DNA from: Candidatus Ichthyocystis hellenicum
GTDB lineage: Bacteria; Pseudomonadota; Gammaproteobacteria; Burkholderiales; 2013Ark19i
Length of the DNA stretch: 64,000 nt
Direction of reading: 5' to 3'
Assembly (NCBI RefSeq): GCF_001460935.1
Contig: NZ_LN906597.1
Coordinates: 1,023,286-1,087,285, forward strand
The position numbers and the translations under genes were made by a program. Positions 47,876-58,281 of the stretch are shown one piece after another; within the stretch, counting starts at the first letter, position 1; the number at the start of each line of letters is the position of its first letter. The notes under the pieces were generated by a model. The model saw only the letters and a list, made by a program, of their open reading frames with translations, made no database searches and was not told where the DNA came from.

Positions 47876-49376
47876 GCCACGACCATGCTAGCGTTGGTCC
47901 GGAGGATATTGTTGGTACGGTTGGAAATTGCCTTCTCTTGTGCTCACTTTGATGAAATTTTATCAATATGCTGTTACTAAGATCTTCAGGGATGTCGGTA
48001 GGGGGGGATCCAGTTTTGAGGTAGGCTCTTATGACTCTCTCCAGTATGTCGTAGTCAGGTATGCTGTCGCTGTCTTTCTGGTTTGGTCGAAGCTCAGCTG
48101 ATGGTGGTTTTTCTAGAATGGTTTCAGAAATTGCTCCTTTTGTGTTCCGGTACCATCTAGCTAATGAGTAAACTTCGCTTTTGAACAAATCACCTATTAA
48201 GGCTATTCCACCAATGCTGTCTCCATACATGGTATTATATCCTATAGCCCTTTCTGATTTATTGCTTGTGTTTATGACAAGGGCGTTTTTTTCGTTGGAG
48301 TAAGCCATAATAATCTGTGCGCGGATACGAGACTGTAAATTCTCGTGAGCTATACCGCTGGTTATTTTTAAATGTGACTCATAGCACTCTAACATCGGCT
48401 CTATTGATAAAGTAGTGGTTCTGCATCCAAGTTCGTTAGCTAAGTTTTGTGCATCACTCATACTTGTTTTTCTATTGAATCGAGATGGAAGTATTAACCC
48501 ATGACAACTGTTTGCTCCTAAGGCGTCGGAAGCTATACATAAAACAAGGCTAGAGTCTATTCCACCAGATAGACCTATCACAACTTCACTAAATTCATGC
48601 TGGTTGCAGTAATCTATCAGTGATGATTTGAGAGCACATACGATTTCTTCTTCTGGTGACGAGAAACATTTTGGCAATTTTTGAGGGATGATATTTTTAT
48701 CCCTTATTGTTACTATTTGGGTACATTCCTTGAAGCAGGGCAACTTGATCGCACATGTCCCATCAGGATTATATCCAACTGAACCACCCTTAAAAATTAG
48801 GTTATCTTGGCTACCTGTACCGTTTAAGTGTATGAACGGGATACGTTTTTTATCGGACAACGTTTTTATCTTTGGTTCTAGATTGTGATCTATTTGGAAT
48901 TGATGATTTTTTATCGCAATAACAATATCACAGTTGGATGTATCACAACTTTCATCTACTTCCATTGTTAAAAGAATACGGTAACCTTCCCATAAGAAAA
49001 TTGACGGTGATTCCATGTATTCCTTATAGCAATGACGCTGACGTATTGCATCAAATTTTCTAACCGTATGAACAACTCTATGGTTGATTATTACTACAGA
49101 TGAATTTACTGCATCATGAAGAGGCAGCCCTACTACTACTGCCAAATCAGTTGGCAGATGTTCACATAGCCAATCTAATCCATCCCTACATGCAGAAATA
49201 AATGAATCATGTATAAATGATTCATTTGGTATACACCCACACAGAGATAGTTCGGGCGTGATCACCATCGAAGCTCCATTAATGCGAGCCTCTGTGGCTA
49301 TTGAAAGTATTTTTCGGATGCGATGACTTATGTTTCCTATGCCATTACTGATTTGCGCCAAAGCTAGAGAAATCAC
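47787..49376 (-). CDS. nadE: NAD synthetase with degenerate glutaminase domain
   Basis: About 529 residues from a GTG at 49376; the open frame continues upstream but runs through the tRNA gene. NadE makes NAD+ from nicotinate adenine dinucleotide, ATP and ammonia. The C-terminal synthetase domain is well kept: VIGLSGGIDSSLVL (PP-loop), ENLQSRIRAQ, NTSNKSE, YGDSIGGIALIGD and PPSAELRPNQKDSDS. The N-terminal nitrilase-like domain keeps the glutamate (VITPELSLCG) and a lysine (TVRKFD). Where relatives have an ICED nucleophile motif, this protein reads ILLTMEVDES with no cysteine at that point. Glutamine-driven ammonia supply may therefore be lost; this is inference. The last residues overlap rlmB and diverge from the family. 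Confidence 0.93.
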   Translation of the reverse strand: MISLALAQISNGIGNISHRIRKILSIATEARINGASMVITPELSLCGCIPNESFIHDSFISACRDGLDWLCEHLPTDLAVVVGLPLHDAVNSSVVIINHRVVHTVRKFDAIRQRHCYKEYMESPSIFLWEGYRILLTMEVDESCDTSNCDIVIAIKNHQFQIDHNLEPKIKTLSDKKRIPFIHLNGTGSQDNLIFKGGSVGYNPDGTCAIKLPCFKECTQIVTIRDKNIIPQKLPKCFSSPEEEIVCALKSSLIDYCNQHEFSEVVIGLSGGIDSSLVLCIASDALGANSCHGLILPSRFNRKTSMSDAQNLANELGCRTTTLSIEPMLECYESHLKITSGIAHENLQSRIRAQIIMAYSNEKNALVINTSNKSERAIGYNTMYGDSIGGIALIGDLFKSEVYSLARWYRNTKGAISETILEKPPSAELRPNQKDSDSIPDYDILERVIRAYLKTGSPPTDIPEDLSNSILIKFHQSEHKRRQFPTVPTISSGPTLAWSWPTHWTNAAEHSKEQLPKQQTHSNYQHNRT

Positions 49377-49402
49377 AAATACATATTCCAATTCGTCTGA
49401 GT

Positions 49403-49490
49403 TGGTGCCCAAGAAGGGACTTGAACCCCCACGGTGTTTTGCACCACTAGGACCTGAACCTAGCGCGTCTACCAATTCCGCCACCTGGGC
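49403..49490 (-). tRNA. tRNA-Leu (anticodon CAG)
   Basis: The minus strand reads GCCCAGGTGGCGGAATTGG and onward, with an anticodon stem CTAGG/CCTAG enclosing the loop TTCAGGT (anticodon CAG), a long variable arm typical of Leu tRNAs, a GTTCAAGT T-loop, an acceptor stem GCCCAGG/CTTGGGC, discriminator A and an encoded CCA. It lies between smr and nadE on the same strand, 26 bases upstream of the nadE start, so it is probably cut from a shared transcript. Confidence 0.96.
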
Positions 49491-49522
49491 TACGGAACAT
49501 AGGATGATATCAACTAAGTTTT

Positions 49523-50068
49523 TCAGCGGCAATGATTATATTTTTTCAGCAGAACTAGCGTTGCTCCAGATCCTCCTAGTTTGGGTGGAGCTGAGCAGAA
49601 TGCTAGGACGGAATGGGTGTTCATTTTTAGTCCACGTCTGACTATTGATCTCAGTGGTGATTGACCTTGTCTGCCCCGTCCATGTATTATCATCAGGCAT
49701 CGACACTTTTCTTCTGTGGATTTGGCCATGAATCGTGCCAATTTTATGGTTGCCTCAGTCCTAGTTAGTCCGTGGAGGTCTATTGTCCTTTCAACCGGCC
49801 ATTGGCAACGCCTGAGGTTTTTGATGGTTTTCGTTGGGACGTCGTCTCGCCTAAAGTCCCCAACCTCTTCCTCGGAATAGTACTCCTCAGAGAATTTATA
49901 ACTTATTGGTTCATGTGTTTCTTTGTCTTTTATTATACCGATGACGTGCGTGCCTGTTCCGTTTTCATATTCATTCTCGTAGTAGTAATCGTCAACCTTA
50001 AGCGGTTCAACGTCAGGAAACAGAGCTGACATCTTCTCACTGTCGTTGCCGTATTTATCGGTACCCAC
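49523..50068 (-). CDS. Smr-domain protein (MutS2 C-terminal-like)
   Basis: About 181 residues from a GTG at 50068, nine bases beyond the trxB stop; a GTG at 50119 (overlapping trxB) and an ATG at 50032 are alternatives. The C-terminal half is an Smr domain: TIDLHGLTRTEA, then CLMIIHGRGRQG, then VLAFCSAPPKLGGSGATLVLL. The DLHG and HG[RK]G motifs are characteristic of this nucleic-acid-binding or nicking fold. The N-terminal half carries FPDVEPLK, a short motif I recall in betaproteobacterial Smr proteins, and an LRR..W linker. These stand-alone Smr proteins are often found next to trxB in this class. The exact cellular role is not established. Confidence 0.88.
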   Translation of the reverse strand: MGTDKYGNDSEKMSALFPDVEPLKVDDYYYENEYENGTGTHVIGIIKDKETHEPISYKFSEEYYSEEEVGDFRRDDVPTKTIKNLRRCQWPVERTIDLHGLTRTEATIKLARFMAKSTEEKCRCLMIIHGRGRQGQSPLRSIVRRGLKMNTHSVLAFCSAPPKLGGSGATLVLLKKYNHCR

Positions 50069-50076
50069 GGCTCTCT

Positions 50077-51360
<1,284 letters not shown>

Positions 51361-52056
51361 ATGTCTATTGGCCGGGCGTCTGCCGTCTCAAAGAGTGATT
51401 TGGCCGTGCGTGTGGGTAAGGTACAGTTATTCTCTTCTCTTAACCCTGAACAGTTATCCCAGCTTCTTACGTATGCTGTCCATCGTAAGATTCCTCGTAC
51501 GCAAATGATGGTTGCACTTGGTGAGAAAACTGATTCATTTTATGTAATTCTATCTGGAGCTATGAGAGTTGTCGTTGGTGATGAGGAAGGTCGTGAGGTT
51601 ATTGTTTCCATATTGAACTCAGGAGATTTTTTCGGAGAAATGGGTATAATTGACGATGAGCCTCGTTCTGCTAGTGTTGTTAGTGCTGAGCCTTGTGAGA
51701 TTTTGGTTTTTTCAAAGGATTCGTTCCGTGCTGTCTTGACCGAATATCCAGCAGTTTCTTGGCAATTGATGAGAAGTTTGGCTCAGCGTTTGAGGGTGGC
51801 TACTAGGAAAATTGAAACCCTCGCTCTTATGGATGTTTACGGTCGTGTGGCTAGGCTTCTTCTTGATTTTTCTGAAGATGCTGATTCTGGTAAAAGGTTT
51901 GTTTCTAGGCGTCTCTCTAAGCAGGATATTGCTAGGATGGTTGGGGCATCTCGTGAAATGGTTAGTAGGGTTATGCGTGATTTAACCGATAGGGGTTTAA
52001 TTCAGTCTGCTGACGGCAAAATTTACTTATCTAGTCGCCTAGGTGTAGGTCTTTAG
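51361..52056 (+). CDS. Crp/Fnr-family transcription regulator
   Basis: 231 residues from the ATG with GGAGG upstream; in-frame codons back to 51292 are judged untranslated. A cyclic-nucleotide-binding-like beta roll occupies about residues 20-135, with GDFFGEMGIIDDEPRSASV matching the phosphate-binding-cassette position. This is followed by the long dimerisation helix (LMRSLAQRLRVATRKIETLA) and a winged helix with SKQDIARMVGASREMVSRV as the recognition helix region. There is no N-terminal cysteine cluster, so it is not an iron-sulphur FNR. The GE and RSA residues in the cassette fit a CRP-like ligand pocket, but the ligand is not known. It precedes ftsK. Confidence 0.92.
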   Translation: MSIGRASAVSKSDLAVRVGKVQLFSSLNPEQLSQLLTYAVHRKIPRTQMMVALGEKTDSFYVILSGAMRVVVGDEEGREVIVSILNSGDFFGEMGIIDDEPRSASVVSAEPCEILVFSKDSFRAVLTEYPAVSWQLMRSLAQRLRVATRKIETLALMDVYGRVARLLLDFSEDADSGKRFVSRRLSKQDIARMVGASREMVSRVMRDLTDRGLIQSADGKIYLSSRLGVGL

Positions 52057-52063
52057 AAATCCC

Positions 52064-52077
52064 GTGCCGGAAGGCAC
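52064..52077 (+). other. Short GNRA-type hairpin after the regulator gene
   Basis: GTGCC-GGAA-GGCAC forms a five-pair stem with a tetraloop directly after the stop codon. No T-run follows, so it may be a processing or stabilising stem rather than an intrinsic terminator. Confidence 0.4.
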
Positions 52078-52159
52078 AGATGTTTTGTGTCTTCCTATGC
52101 ATCCGTCTCGCCTACGTTCATAATGTCAAATGTGCATTTTTGGTGTTTTATTCGGGATT

Positions 52160-54478
52160 ATGAAAAAGGTTAATGTTAAAAAAAGATCTTCTGTTTCTAA
52201 CTTTTCTGCAGCAGCTTTGTCTCCTCGTGCTCCAGACTTGTTTCGGGAAATTCGTTGGCTTATCTCTTTTGGTGCTGCGTTTTTTTTGTTTCTGGTACTG
52301 TTTAGTTACGATCCAACGGATCCCGGTTGGTCTAGGTCGAGTTCAGTTATTTTATTTGTACACAATATAGGTGGAGTTTTTGGTGCTTGGGTTTCTGACT
52401 TCTTGCTGTACCTATTTGGGTATTCATCATATTTAATTCCGACGTCATTTGTTCTGAGTGTTGTGCGTAGCCCAAAATTTGATGCTATGCAATTTGGTAT
52501 GTTGTGGCGATTCTTTGGGGCATTGCTTGCTTTATGGTCCGCTTCATCCTTCGAAGCAATTCATTTTTATGACTCTAACTGGCGTTTGCCTGGTCATCCT
52601 GGAGGAGTTTTGGGATTAAGTACCATAGTTTATTTAGTACCATTTTGGGGATTGGCAGGTATTAGCCTGCTAAATTTCATTGCTTTTTTTACCGGATTTT
52701 CTTTAATGACTGCCATTTCATGGGCCCAAATTTGTGAATTTGTAGGTTATTTAACAGAGAAAGCATATTTTTATACGTCTCAGTTTGTAAGAGAGACCTG
52801 CTCTAATTGGGGCATTGGTGGTAGAGAGGCATTTACTAGTGACTTGATAGAAAAAGACTTGAAGCCAACTAAGCCTAAGCGGGCTATAATTGTTTCCCAT
52901 GAAGAAGAAGTTGTTTCCCCGAAAAAAACTTTAATACCGGTTGAATATCCTGAGGCTCTGAAAAAAGGTAAATTGTCTAAACCTATTAATATTGGTATAG
53001 CTAAATTGGATATTGCTGACGCTGGGTGTCCTCCTCTATCGTTGCTTATTTCTCCAGAAGAGAAGAAAAATTTAGTAAATGAAGAGCAGATTAATCAAAT
53101 ATCCCGTTTAATTGAGAAACGCTTGATAGAGTATGGTGTGAGCGTTAGGGTTATAGGTGCTTATCCAGGGCCCGTTATTACTCGTTATGAAATTGAACCA
53201 GATGTCGGTGTCAAAGGTAGTCAAATTGTTTCACTTGTAAAAGATTTATCCCGCGTATTATCAGTGTCATCCATTAGGGTTGTTGAGACTATTCCTGGAA
53301 AAGCATGTATGGGTTTGGAAATACCAAACCCACAAAGAGAGTTGGTTCGTCTGTCAGATGTTTTATGTAGTGATGCTTATCAAGATTCTTCATCTTTGCT
53401 AACAATTGCTCTAGGTTGTGATATTTCCGGTGATTCAGTGGTGGCAGATTTGAGCAAAATGCCTCACTTATTGATAGCAGGTTCAACGGGATCAGGTAAA
53501 TCAGTCGGTGTTAATGCCATGATTTTATCTCTAATTTATAAATCATCAGCTGACTCGGTTCGGTTAATAATGATTGATCCTAAGATGCTAGAGCTTTCAG
53601 TTTATGAAGGAATACCTCATCTTTTAGCTCCAGTAGTGACGGATATGTCTCGTGCTTCTAACGCTTTAAACTGGTGTGTTGCAGAGATGGAGCGACGTTA
53701 CAAGGTTATGTCATGCATTGGTGTTAGGCATTTGAGTGGTTATAACGCTAAGGTTAGTGCTGCAAAAAAATCAGGTAAACCATTGATGATACCGTCACCC
53801 GATTCTGAACTTGGCTCAGAAGAATTGTTTACAATGCCGTATATTGTTGTAGTCATAGATGAATTGGCTGATTTAGTTATGGTTGTTGGAAAAAAAGTTG
53901 AAGCATCTATAGCTCGTTTGGCACAGAAAGCCAGAGCTGCCGGTATACACTTAATTTTAGCGACTCAAAGACCATCAGTTGACGTAATTACAGGACTAAT
54001 CAAGGCTAATATACCTGCGCGTATTTCTTTTCAAGTCGCCAGCCGCATCGATTCTAGGACAATTTTGGATCAAATGGGTGCAGAGTCCTTGTTGGGTCAA
54101 GGTGATATGCTTTATCTTCCACCGGGACAAGCTTATCCTATTCGTGTTCATGGGGCGTATGTTACTGATGAAGAGGTTCATGCAGTTTCTAACTTTTTAA
54201 GGGATCAATCAGGACCATGTTATTTGCCATCTATGGTTGCATCTTTAGAATCGATACCTGGTAATACCGAGTCTGAAGGTAGTGTAGATTTAGATCCCCT
54301 TTATGATCGAGCAGTAGAGATTGTGCTTAACTCTAAGCGTCCATCTATTTCTTTGGTGCAGAGACATTTACGTATTGGCTATAATCGTGCAGCACGTATA
54401 ATTGAACAAATGGAAGCGCAGGGTTTGGTATCTCCGGTGCAGAGTAATGGCAATCGGGATTTGTTGGTTACAAATTAA
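52160..54478 (+). CDS. ftsK: DNA translocase FtsK
   Basis: About 772 residues from ATG 52160 (MKKVNVKK); an in-frame ATG at 52130 is the alternative. FtsK sits at the division septum and pumps chromosome DNA, aiding dimer resolution. Four hydrophobic segments lie in the first 210 residues ([18 protein letters not shown] is the first). A shortened linker of about 110 residues follows. The motor has a Walker [15 protein letters not shown], a Walker [15 protein letters not shown], and [13 protein letters not shown]. The C-terminal gamma winged helix ([22 protein letters not shown]) would read KOPS sites. The length is near that of the compact betaproteobacterial form. lolA follows after 12 bases. 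Confidence 0.97.
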   Translation: MKKVNVKKRSSVSNFSAAALSPRAPDLFREIRWLISFGAAFFLFLVLFSYDPTDPGWSRSSSVILFVHNIGGVFGAWVSDFLLYLFGYSSYLIPTSFVLSVVRSPKFDAMQFGMLWRFFGALLALWSASSFEAIHFYDSNWRLPGHPGGVLGLSTIVYLVPFWGLAGISLLNFIAFFTGFSLMTAISWAQICEFVGYLTEKAYFYTSQFVRETCSNWGIGGREAFTSDLIEKDLKPTKPKRAIIVSHEEEVVSPKKTLIPVEYPEALKKGKLSKPINIGIAKLDIADAGCPPLSLLISPEEKKNLVNEEQINQISRLIEKRLIEYGVSVRVIGAYPGPVITRYEIEPDVGVKGSQIVSLVKDLSRVLSVSSIRVVETIPGKACMGLEIPNPQRELVRLSDVLCSDAYQDSSSLLTIALGCDISGDSVVADLSKMPHLLIAGSTGSGKSVGVNAMILSLIYKSSADSVRLIMIDPKMLELSVYEGIPHLLAPVVTDMSRASNALNWCVAEMERRYKVMSCIGVRHLSGYNAKVSAAKKSGKPLMIPSPDSELGSEELFTMPYIVVVIDELADLVMVVGKKVEASIARLAQKARAAGIHLILATQRPSVDVITGLIKANIPARISFQVASRIDSRTILDQMGAESLLGQGDMLYLPPGQAYPIRVHGAYVTDEEVHAVSNFLRDQSGPCYLPSMVASLESIPGNTESEGSVDLDPLYDRAVEIVLNSKRPSISLVQRHLRIGYNRAARIIEQMEAQGLVSPVQSNGNRDLLVTN

Positions 54479-54490
54479 GGTGGGTGTATC

Positions 54491-55102
54491 TTGAAGTGGA
54501 TTATTCTTTCTAGTTGCTTACTTTGTTTTCCGGTGTTCGCTGGTCCAGTTGATAGTATGTATGATTTTTTAAAAAATACTACTTCTATATCAGCGGATTT
54601 TGTGCAATTTTATGATGATAAACGTATTAAAGAGGGGCATGTTATCATCCAGCGATTAGTTGGTTTTCGTTGGGCTTACAGTAATCCTCGGCAGATTTAC
54701 GTTGGGTTCAGGAATACATTGTCTTTTTATGATGAAAGTTTGATGCAAATTATCAAGCATCATGTGATGAATTGGGATGCATTTCCGTTGTCTATTGTTT
54801 TAAATCCTTCTCGAATCAGTAGGTTCCGTTTGACTTCTCTCTCTTCTGGTGGGAATGTAGATTTTATCAGACTTGTTCCGAAGGGTTTTTCCTCGTCATC
54901 CATAAGTTATATAACAGTTGGATTGGTTAAGGGTGAACCTTGTTATTGGGATATTTTTGATGCTACGCACCATCATACTACTCTTGATTTTTACAACATT
55001 GTTATCAATCAACCAGTATCCGAAAAAGTATTCTCCATAGTTGCTACAAGTGGTATCGATGTTATCGATGTGAGTCGTTCTTCTGCAGTAGGTAGTTTTT
55101 AA
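54491..55102 (+). CDS. lolA: Outer-membrane lipoprotein carrier protein LolA
   Basis: A 203-residue periplasmic protein. The start is a TTG, supported by AAGGTGGG eight bases upstream and by the signal peptide that follows at once (KWIILSSCLLCFPVFA, cleavage likely before GPVDS). LolA carries lipoproteins from the LolCDE complex to the outer membrane. Typical features are ISADFVQ near the N-terminus of the mature protein, a GFRWAYSNPRQI motif and SFYDESLMQI. The sequence is divergent elsewhere. Its position between ftsK and serS supports the call and indicates that the cell has an outer membrane with lipoproteins. Confidence 0.88.
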   Translation: MKWIILSSCLLCFPVFAGPVDSMYDFLKNTTSISADFVQFYDDKRIKEGHVIIQRLVGFRWAYSNPRQIYVGFRNTLSFYDESLMQIIKHHVMNWDAFPLSIVLNPSRISRFRLTSLSSGGNVDFIRLVPKGFSSSSISYITVGLVKGEPCYWDIFDATHHHTTLDFYNIVINQPVSEKVFSIVATSGIDVIDVSRSSAVGSF

Positions 55103-55120
55103 TTATGGAAAGTGATGATT

Positions 55121-56395
55121 ATGATTGACATTCATTGGTTGAGGTCTAACCTTGATGAATTTTGTGCAGAACTTAAAACTAGGGGATTTGACTTTGATCG
55201 CTCTATGTTTGAGTCTCTGGAAGAGAGGCGAAAGGAAATTCAGTCACGTACCCAGTTTTTACAGGCAACTCGTAATAGGTTATCCAAGGATATTGGTAAT
55301 TGTATTCGCCAAAATGCTAATGTCGACGAATTAAAGAAGCAAGTCGAAGAACAGTCAGATCAGTTGCAATTGTGTGAGGATGAGTTAGGAAAAATTTTAT
55401 TTGATATTAACGATCTATTGTTGACTGTTCCTAATATTCCCCAGCAATCAGTTCCTTTTGGTAACTGTGAGGATGATAATGTTGAAATTAGAAGATGGGG
55501 TAATCCTAGGTCATTTGATTTTGAAGTTAAGGACCACCTCAAAATCGGACAGATTATGTCAGGATTAGATTTTTGTCAGTCTAGTGCGTTGAGTGGATCA
55601 CGATTTGTTGTAATGCATGGACTGATTGCTCATATGCATAGAGCCCTTGCTCAGTTTATGTTGGATGTTCACGTCAATAAACATGGTTACAAAGAGGTTT
55701 CTGTTCCGTACATAGTCCATGAGCGCTGCCTGTTTGGAACGGGGCAACTTCCAAAATTTTCAGAAGAATTATTTGAGGTATGTCATAGAGAAAATGAGCA
55801 TTTTTACCTAATTCCAACGGCAGAAGTTCCAGTTACTAACCTACATCGTGAGCAGATCATATCAGGAAGTGATTTGCCTTTAAGGTATGTTTGCTACACT
55901 CCTTGTTTTCGCTCAGAGGCTGGTGCAGCTGGTAGGGATACTCATGGAATGATTCGTCAACATCAGTTTGATAAAGTTGAGTTGGTTCAGATTGTTTCTC
56001 CAGAGTCATCAGAGATGATGCATGAGGAATTAACCACACATGCTGAGAAGATTTTGCAACTTCTAAATTTGCCATACAGGGTAGTTTCATTATGCAGGGG
56101 GGACTTGGGGTTCAGTTCTTCAAAAACTTATGATATCGAGGTATGGATTCCTTCTAGTAACAAATATCGCGAGATTTCTTCTTGTTCGAACTTTTTATCT
56201 TTTCAGTCGAGGAGAATGAATACGCGCTATCGGGATGACAAGAGCAAGGGAACTATATTTCCTCATACTCTTAATGGTTCAGCTTTGGCAGTTGGAAGGA
56301 CATTAGTTGCGATAATGGAAAATTACCAGCTAGAAGACGGAAGGATAGATATTCCAGAAGTAATAATTCCATATATGAATAGATTTGATAGATAG
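55121..56395 (+). CDS. serS: Seryl-tRNA synthetase
   Basis: 424 residues from the ATG at 55121 (MIDIHWLR), with GGAAAG upstream; a GTG at 55112 is an alternative. A class II enzyme that charges tRNA-Ser. The N-terminal coiled-coil arm (about residues 25-100, ESLEERRKEIQSRTQFLQATR and onward) contacts the tRNA long arm. The catalytic core has motif 2 (CFRSEAGAAGRDTHGMIRQH) and motif 3 (NGSALAVGRTLVAIMEN). The length is normal. It ends four bases from the convergent mltF stop, leaving no room for a separate terminator. Confidence 0.97.
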   Translation: MIDIHWLRSNLDEFCAELKTRGFDFDRSMFESLEERRKEIQSRTQFLQATRNRLSKDIGNCIRQNANVDELKKQVEEQSDQLQLCEDELGKILFDINDLLLTVPNIPQQSVPFGNCEDDNVEIRRWGNPRSFDFEVKDHLKIGQIMSGLDFCQSSALSGSRFVVMHGLIAHMHRALAQFMLDVHVNKHGYKEVSVPYIVHERCLFGTGQLPKFSEELFEVCHRENEHFYLIPTAEVPVTNLHREQIISGSDLPLRYVCYTPCFRSEAGAAGRDTHGMIRQHQFDKVELVQIVSPESSEMMHEELTTHAEKILQLLNLPYRVVSLCRGDLGFSSSKTYDIEVWIPSSNKYREISSCSNFLSFQSRRMNTRYRDDKSKGTIFPHTLNGSALAVGRTLVAIMENYQLEDGRIDIPEVIIPYMNRFDR

Positions 56396-56399
56396 TAAA

Positions 56400-57527
56400 T
56401 CACTTGTCAATGCTTTTTTCCATTGACTGAAGTAATAGGTAGTACGTCTTTACCTTTTCCACTGTAAGTATGGCTTGTTTAACTCGAGCATGGAGTGATC
56501 CACATAGTTTTTCTTTGCCGTCAGGATGGTAGCCAATTCTTTCTGCTTCTATGTAATGGGAAACATGAGATAATCCTATGTTGTATGCTGCAATTGCTGT
56601 CCATAGTTTCTGGTGATCATTTTCTCCGGCTAGGTTTTTTTTAATAGATGAAAGATATTTTGCGGCAGCGGTAATTTCATTCTGTATAGATCTTACTTTT
56701 TTCAGAGATAGCTCTTTTGCTGTTTGGTCTGTTAATTGCATGAACCCGGTAACACCAGTTGGAGATTTAGCGTATACATTCCAATGTGACTCTTGGTATG
56801 CCAGCGCAGCTAAGATCCTCCAATCTAAATTAGTTTGTTGAGCTGCAGCTATGAACATCTTCTTATATCTAGGTAATTTGTTCCTTACGTCTCTTATAAA
56901 ATGATTTATGTTGTACAAATTTCTAGACCAGTAACTGTCAAGAAACTTTTTCTGTATTCTTTTGAGATCACCACTGGATGTTAGATCATCGTGAAAAGAA
57001 ATCAATTTTTTTAGAAGTAACGGATTTCTATCTGAATCTATTTTCCAATAATGTTTTTCCTCTTTAATTGAAATGGGACGTGATTTTTTAGACCAACTCA
57101 AGTTTAGGTTTATTTTCTTGCTCACTAGGAACGGACCAAGTGAAACCAAATTAGATGCATCGTCTTGATCTGACAAGTCTATGGACAAATCTGCTCTTCC
57201 TTGTTCAACATATTTGTTAATATTACTGTACTTAGGTAGTATTTCTAGTACTACCGTACATCCTAATACATCGGCCAAACGTTGAACAAGTTCATACTCA
57301 TACCCATTAACTTTTCCATATTTATCAATGGAAAGCAGTCGTGGGGATAATCTGGACACCACTATTACCGATCTTATTGGTAGACTATTATCCCGCATTC
57401 TTACCAGGTAAAAGCTAAATAGCAACAACAAAAAAACAGAAATAAACCATACGGGGAATATTTCTTTCTCAAGATACATAGTGTCCATTTTTCTTTTGTA
57501 AAATATTCCTCTCATAAGGATAATCAT
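56400..57527 (-). CDS. mltF: MltF-like membrane-bound lytic transglycosylase, short form
   Basis: 375 residues. An N-terminal hydrophobic segment (about residues 26-43) would anchor it to the inner or outer membrane. A reduced solute-binding (SBP3-like) domain follows (GYEYELVQRLADVLGCTV, about 75-92, and ADLSIDLSDQ), then a lysozyme-like SLT domain with the catalytic glutamate in ALAYQESHW, SPTGVTGFMQLT and AAYNIGLSHV. The enzyme cuts peptidoglycan between MurNAc and GlcNAc, forming the 1,6-anhydro product. Typical MltF proteins are about 450-520 residues; the missing length lies in the sensory domain, not the catalytic one. Its presence suggests that some peptidoglycan is made. Confidence 0.87.
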   Translation of the reverse strand: MIILMRGIFYKRKMDTMYLEKEIFPVWFISVFLLLLFSFYLVRMRDNSLPIRSVIVVSRLSPRLLSIDKYGKVNGYEYELVQRLADVLGCTVVLEILPKYSNINKYVEQGRADLSIDLSDQDDASNLVSLGPFLVSKKINLNLSWSKKSRPISIKEEKHYWKIDSDRNPLLLKKLISFHDDLTSSGDLKRIQKKFLDSYWSRNLYNINHFIRDVRNKLPRYKKMFIAAAQQTNLDWRILAALAYQESHWNVYAKSPTGVTGFMQLTDQTAKELSLKKVRSIQNEITAAAKYLSSIKKNLAGENDHQKLWTAIAAYNIGLSHVSHYIEAERIGYHPDGKEKLCGSLHARVKQAILTVEKVKTYYLLLQSMEKSIDK

Positions 57528-57688
57528 AATCCCGTTGTTACATATGTGCTTCCTAGACTAAGTCGAAATCAATCTTTGTCCAATTGATTTTTATGATAAA
57601 TAGATAAAAATATTTTTTCATCAGAAGTGAAATTTTTGTCATGACGATCAACAAGTAGGACAAACTAAAATCTGAAAGAATTTACACA

Positions 57689-57696
57689 GGGGGGGG
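57689..57696 (+). repeat. Homopolymer G8 tract between grxD and mltF
   Basis: A run of eight G (C on the transcribed minus strand) lies 16 bases past the grxD stop and about 160 bases before the mltF start. Long G runs are rare in this AT-rich sequence. Confidence 0.7.
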
Positions 57697-57712
57697 TGTA
57701 GCAAGCAACTAC

Positions 57713-58021
57713 TTACTGGAATAATTTATCCAACTCCCCGGATTCGGCCATGTCACGCATTATATCGGACCCACCGATAAACTCTCCATGAACGTAAAGC
57801 TGGGGGATTGTTGGCCAATTTGAAAAAGTCTTTATTCCTTCCCTGATCTCAGGGTTCTCTAAAACATTTACACTCAAAAAATCACGGACGCCACATTTGT
57901 GCAATAATTTAACCGCCATACCCGAAAAACCGCACATAGGAAACTTTGGGGTTCCCTTCATGTACAGAACCACCTCGTTCTGAGTAATCTGGTCAGATAT
58001 TATCTTATGTAACTGTTCCAT
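57713..58021 (-). CDS. grxD: Monothiol glutaredoxin (Grx4/GrxD)
   Basis: About 102 residues from the ATG at 58021 (MEQLHKIISDQI), which matches the usual N-terminus. An ATG at 58069 would add a hydrophobic stretch not typical of the family; neither has a clear ribosome binding site. The CGFS active site is in PKFPMCGFSGMA. Glutathione-binding residues appear as the YMKGTP motif, WPTIPQLYV and GGSDIM. Such proteins carry and deliver iron-sulphur clusters rather than reduce disulfides. The protein lies alone between mltF and the thi genes. Confidence 0.93.
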   Translation of the reverse strand: MEQLHKIISDQITQNEVVLYMKGTPKFPMCGFSGMAVKLLHKCGVRDFLSVNVLENPEIREGIKTFSNWPTIPQLYVHGEFIGGSDIMRDMAESGELDKLFQ

Positions 58022-58281
58022 GGAGATCAAGACTAATAGTAAAAACACGTATAAGGCTATCACGATCATTTGTTTGTAGCAATGATTTGCCTAATTTTAG
58101 CGTTTCTAAATTTTTTTATATAATTAAGCTGTGTAATTTTGCCATTTTTGGTGTTTGCTGTGGTAAAAAGTATTCTCGTGATATAATTAGCTGTTTTTAA
58201 TAATATTTTTCGGTGCCGGCAACCGATTGATTTGTGTTGCCTAAGTTGTGGTGGCAATTGTGTTCATAAATGTCGGGTTTT

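Noticed and set aside
49377..49532. Upstream extension of the NadE frame
   Set aside because: The extra residues are the translation of tRNA-Leu(CAG), a well-known artefact.
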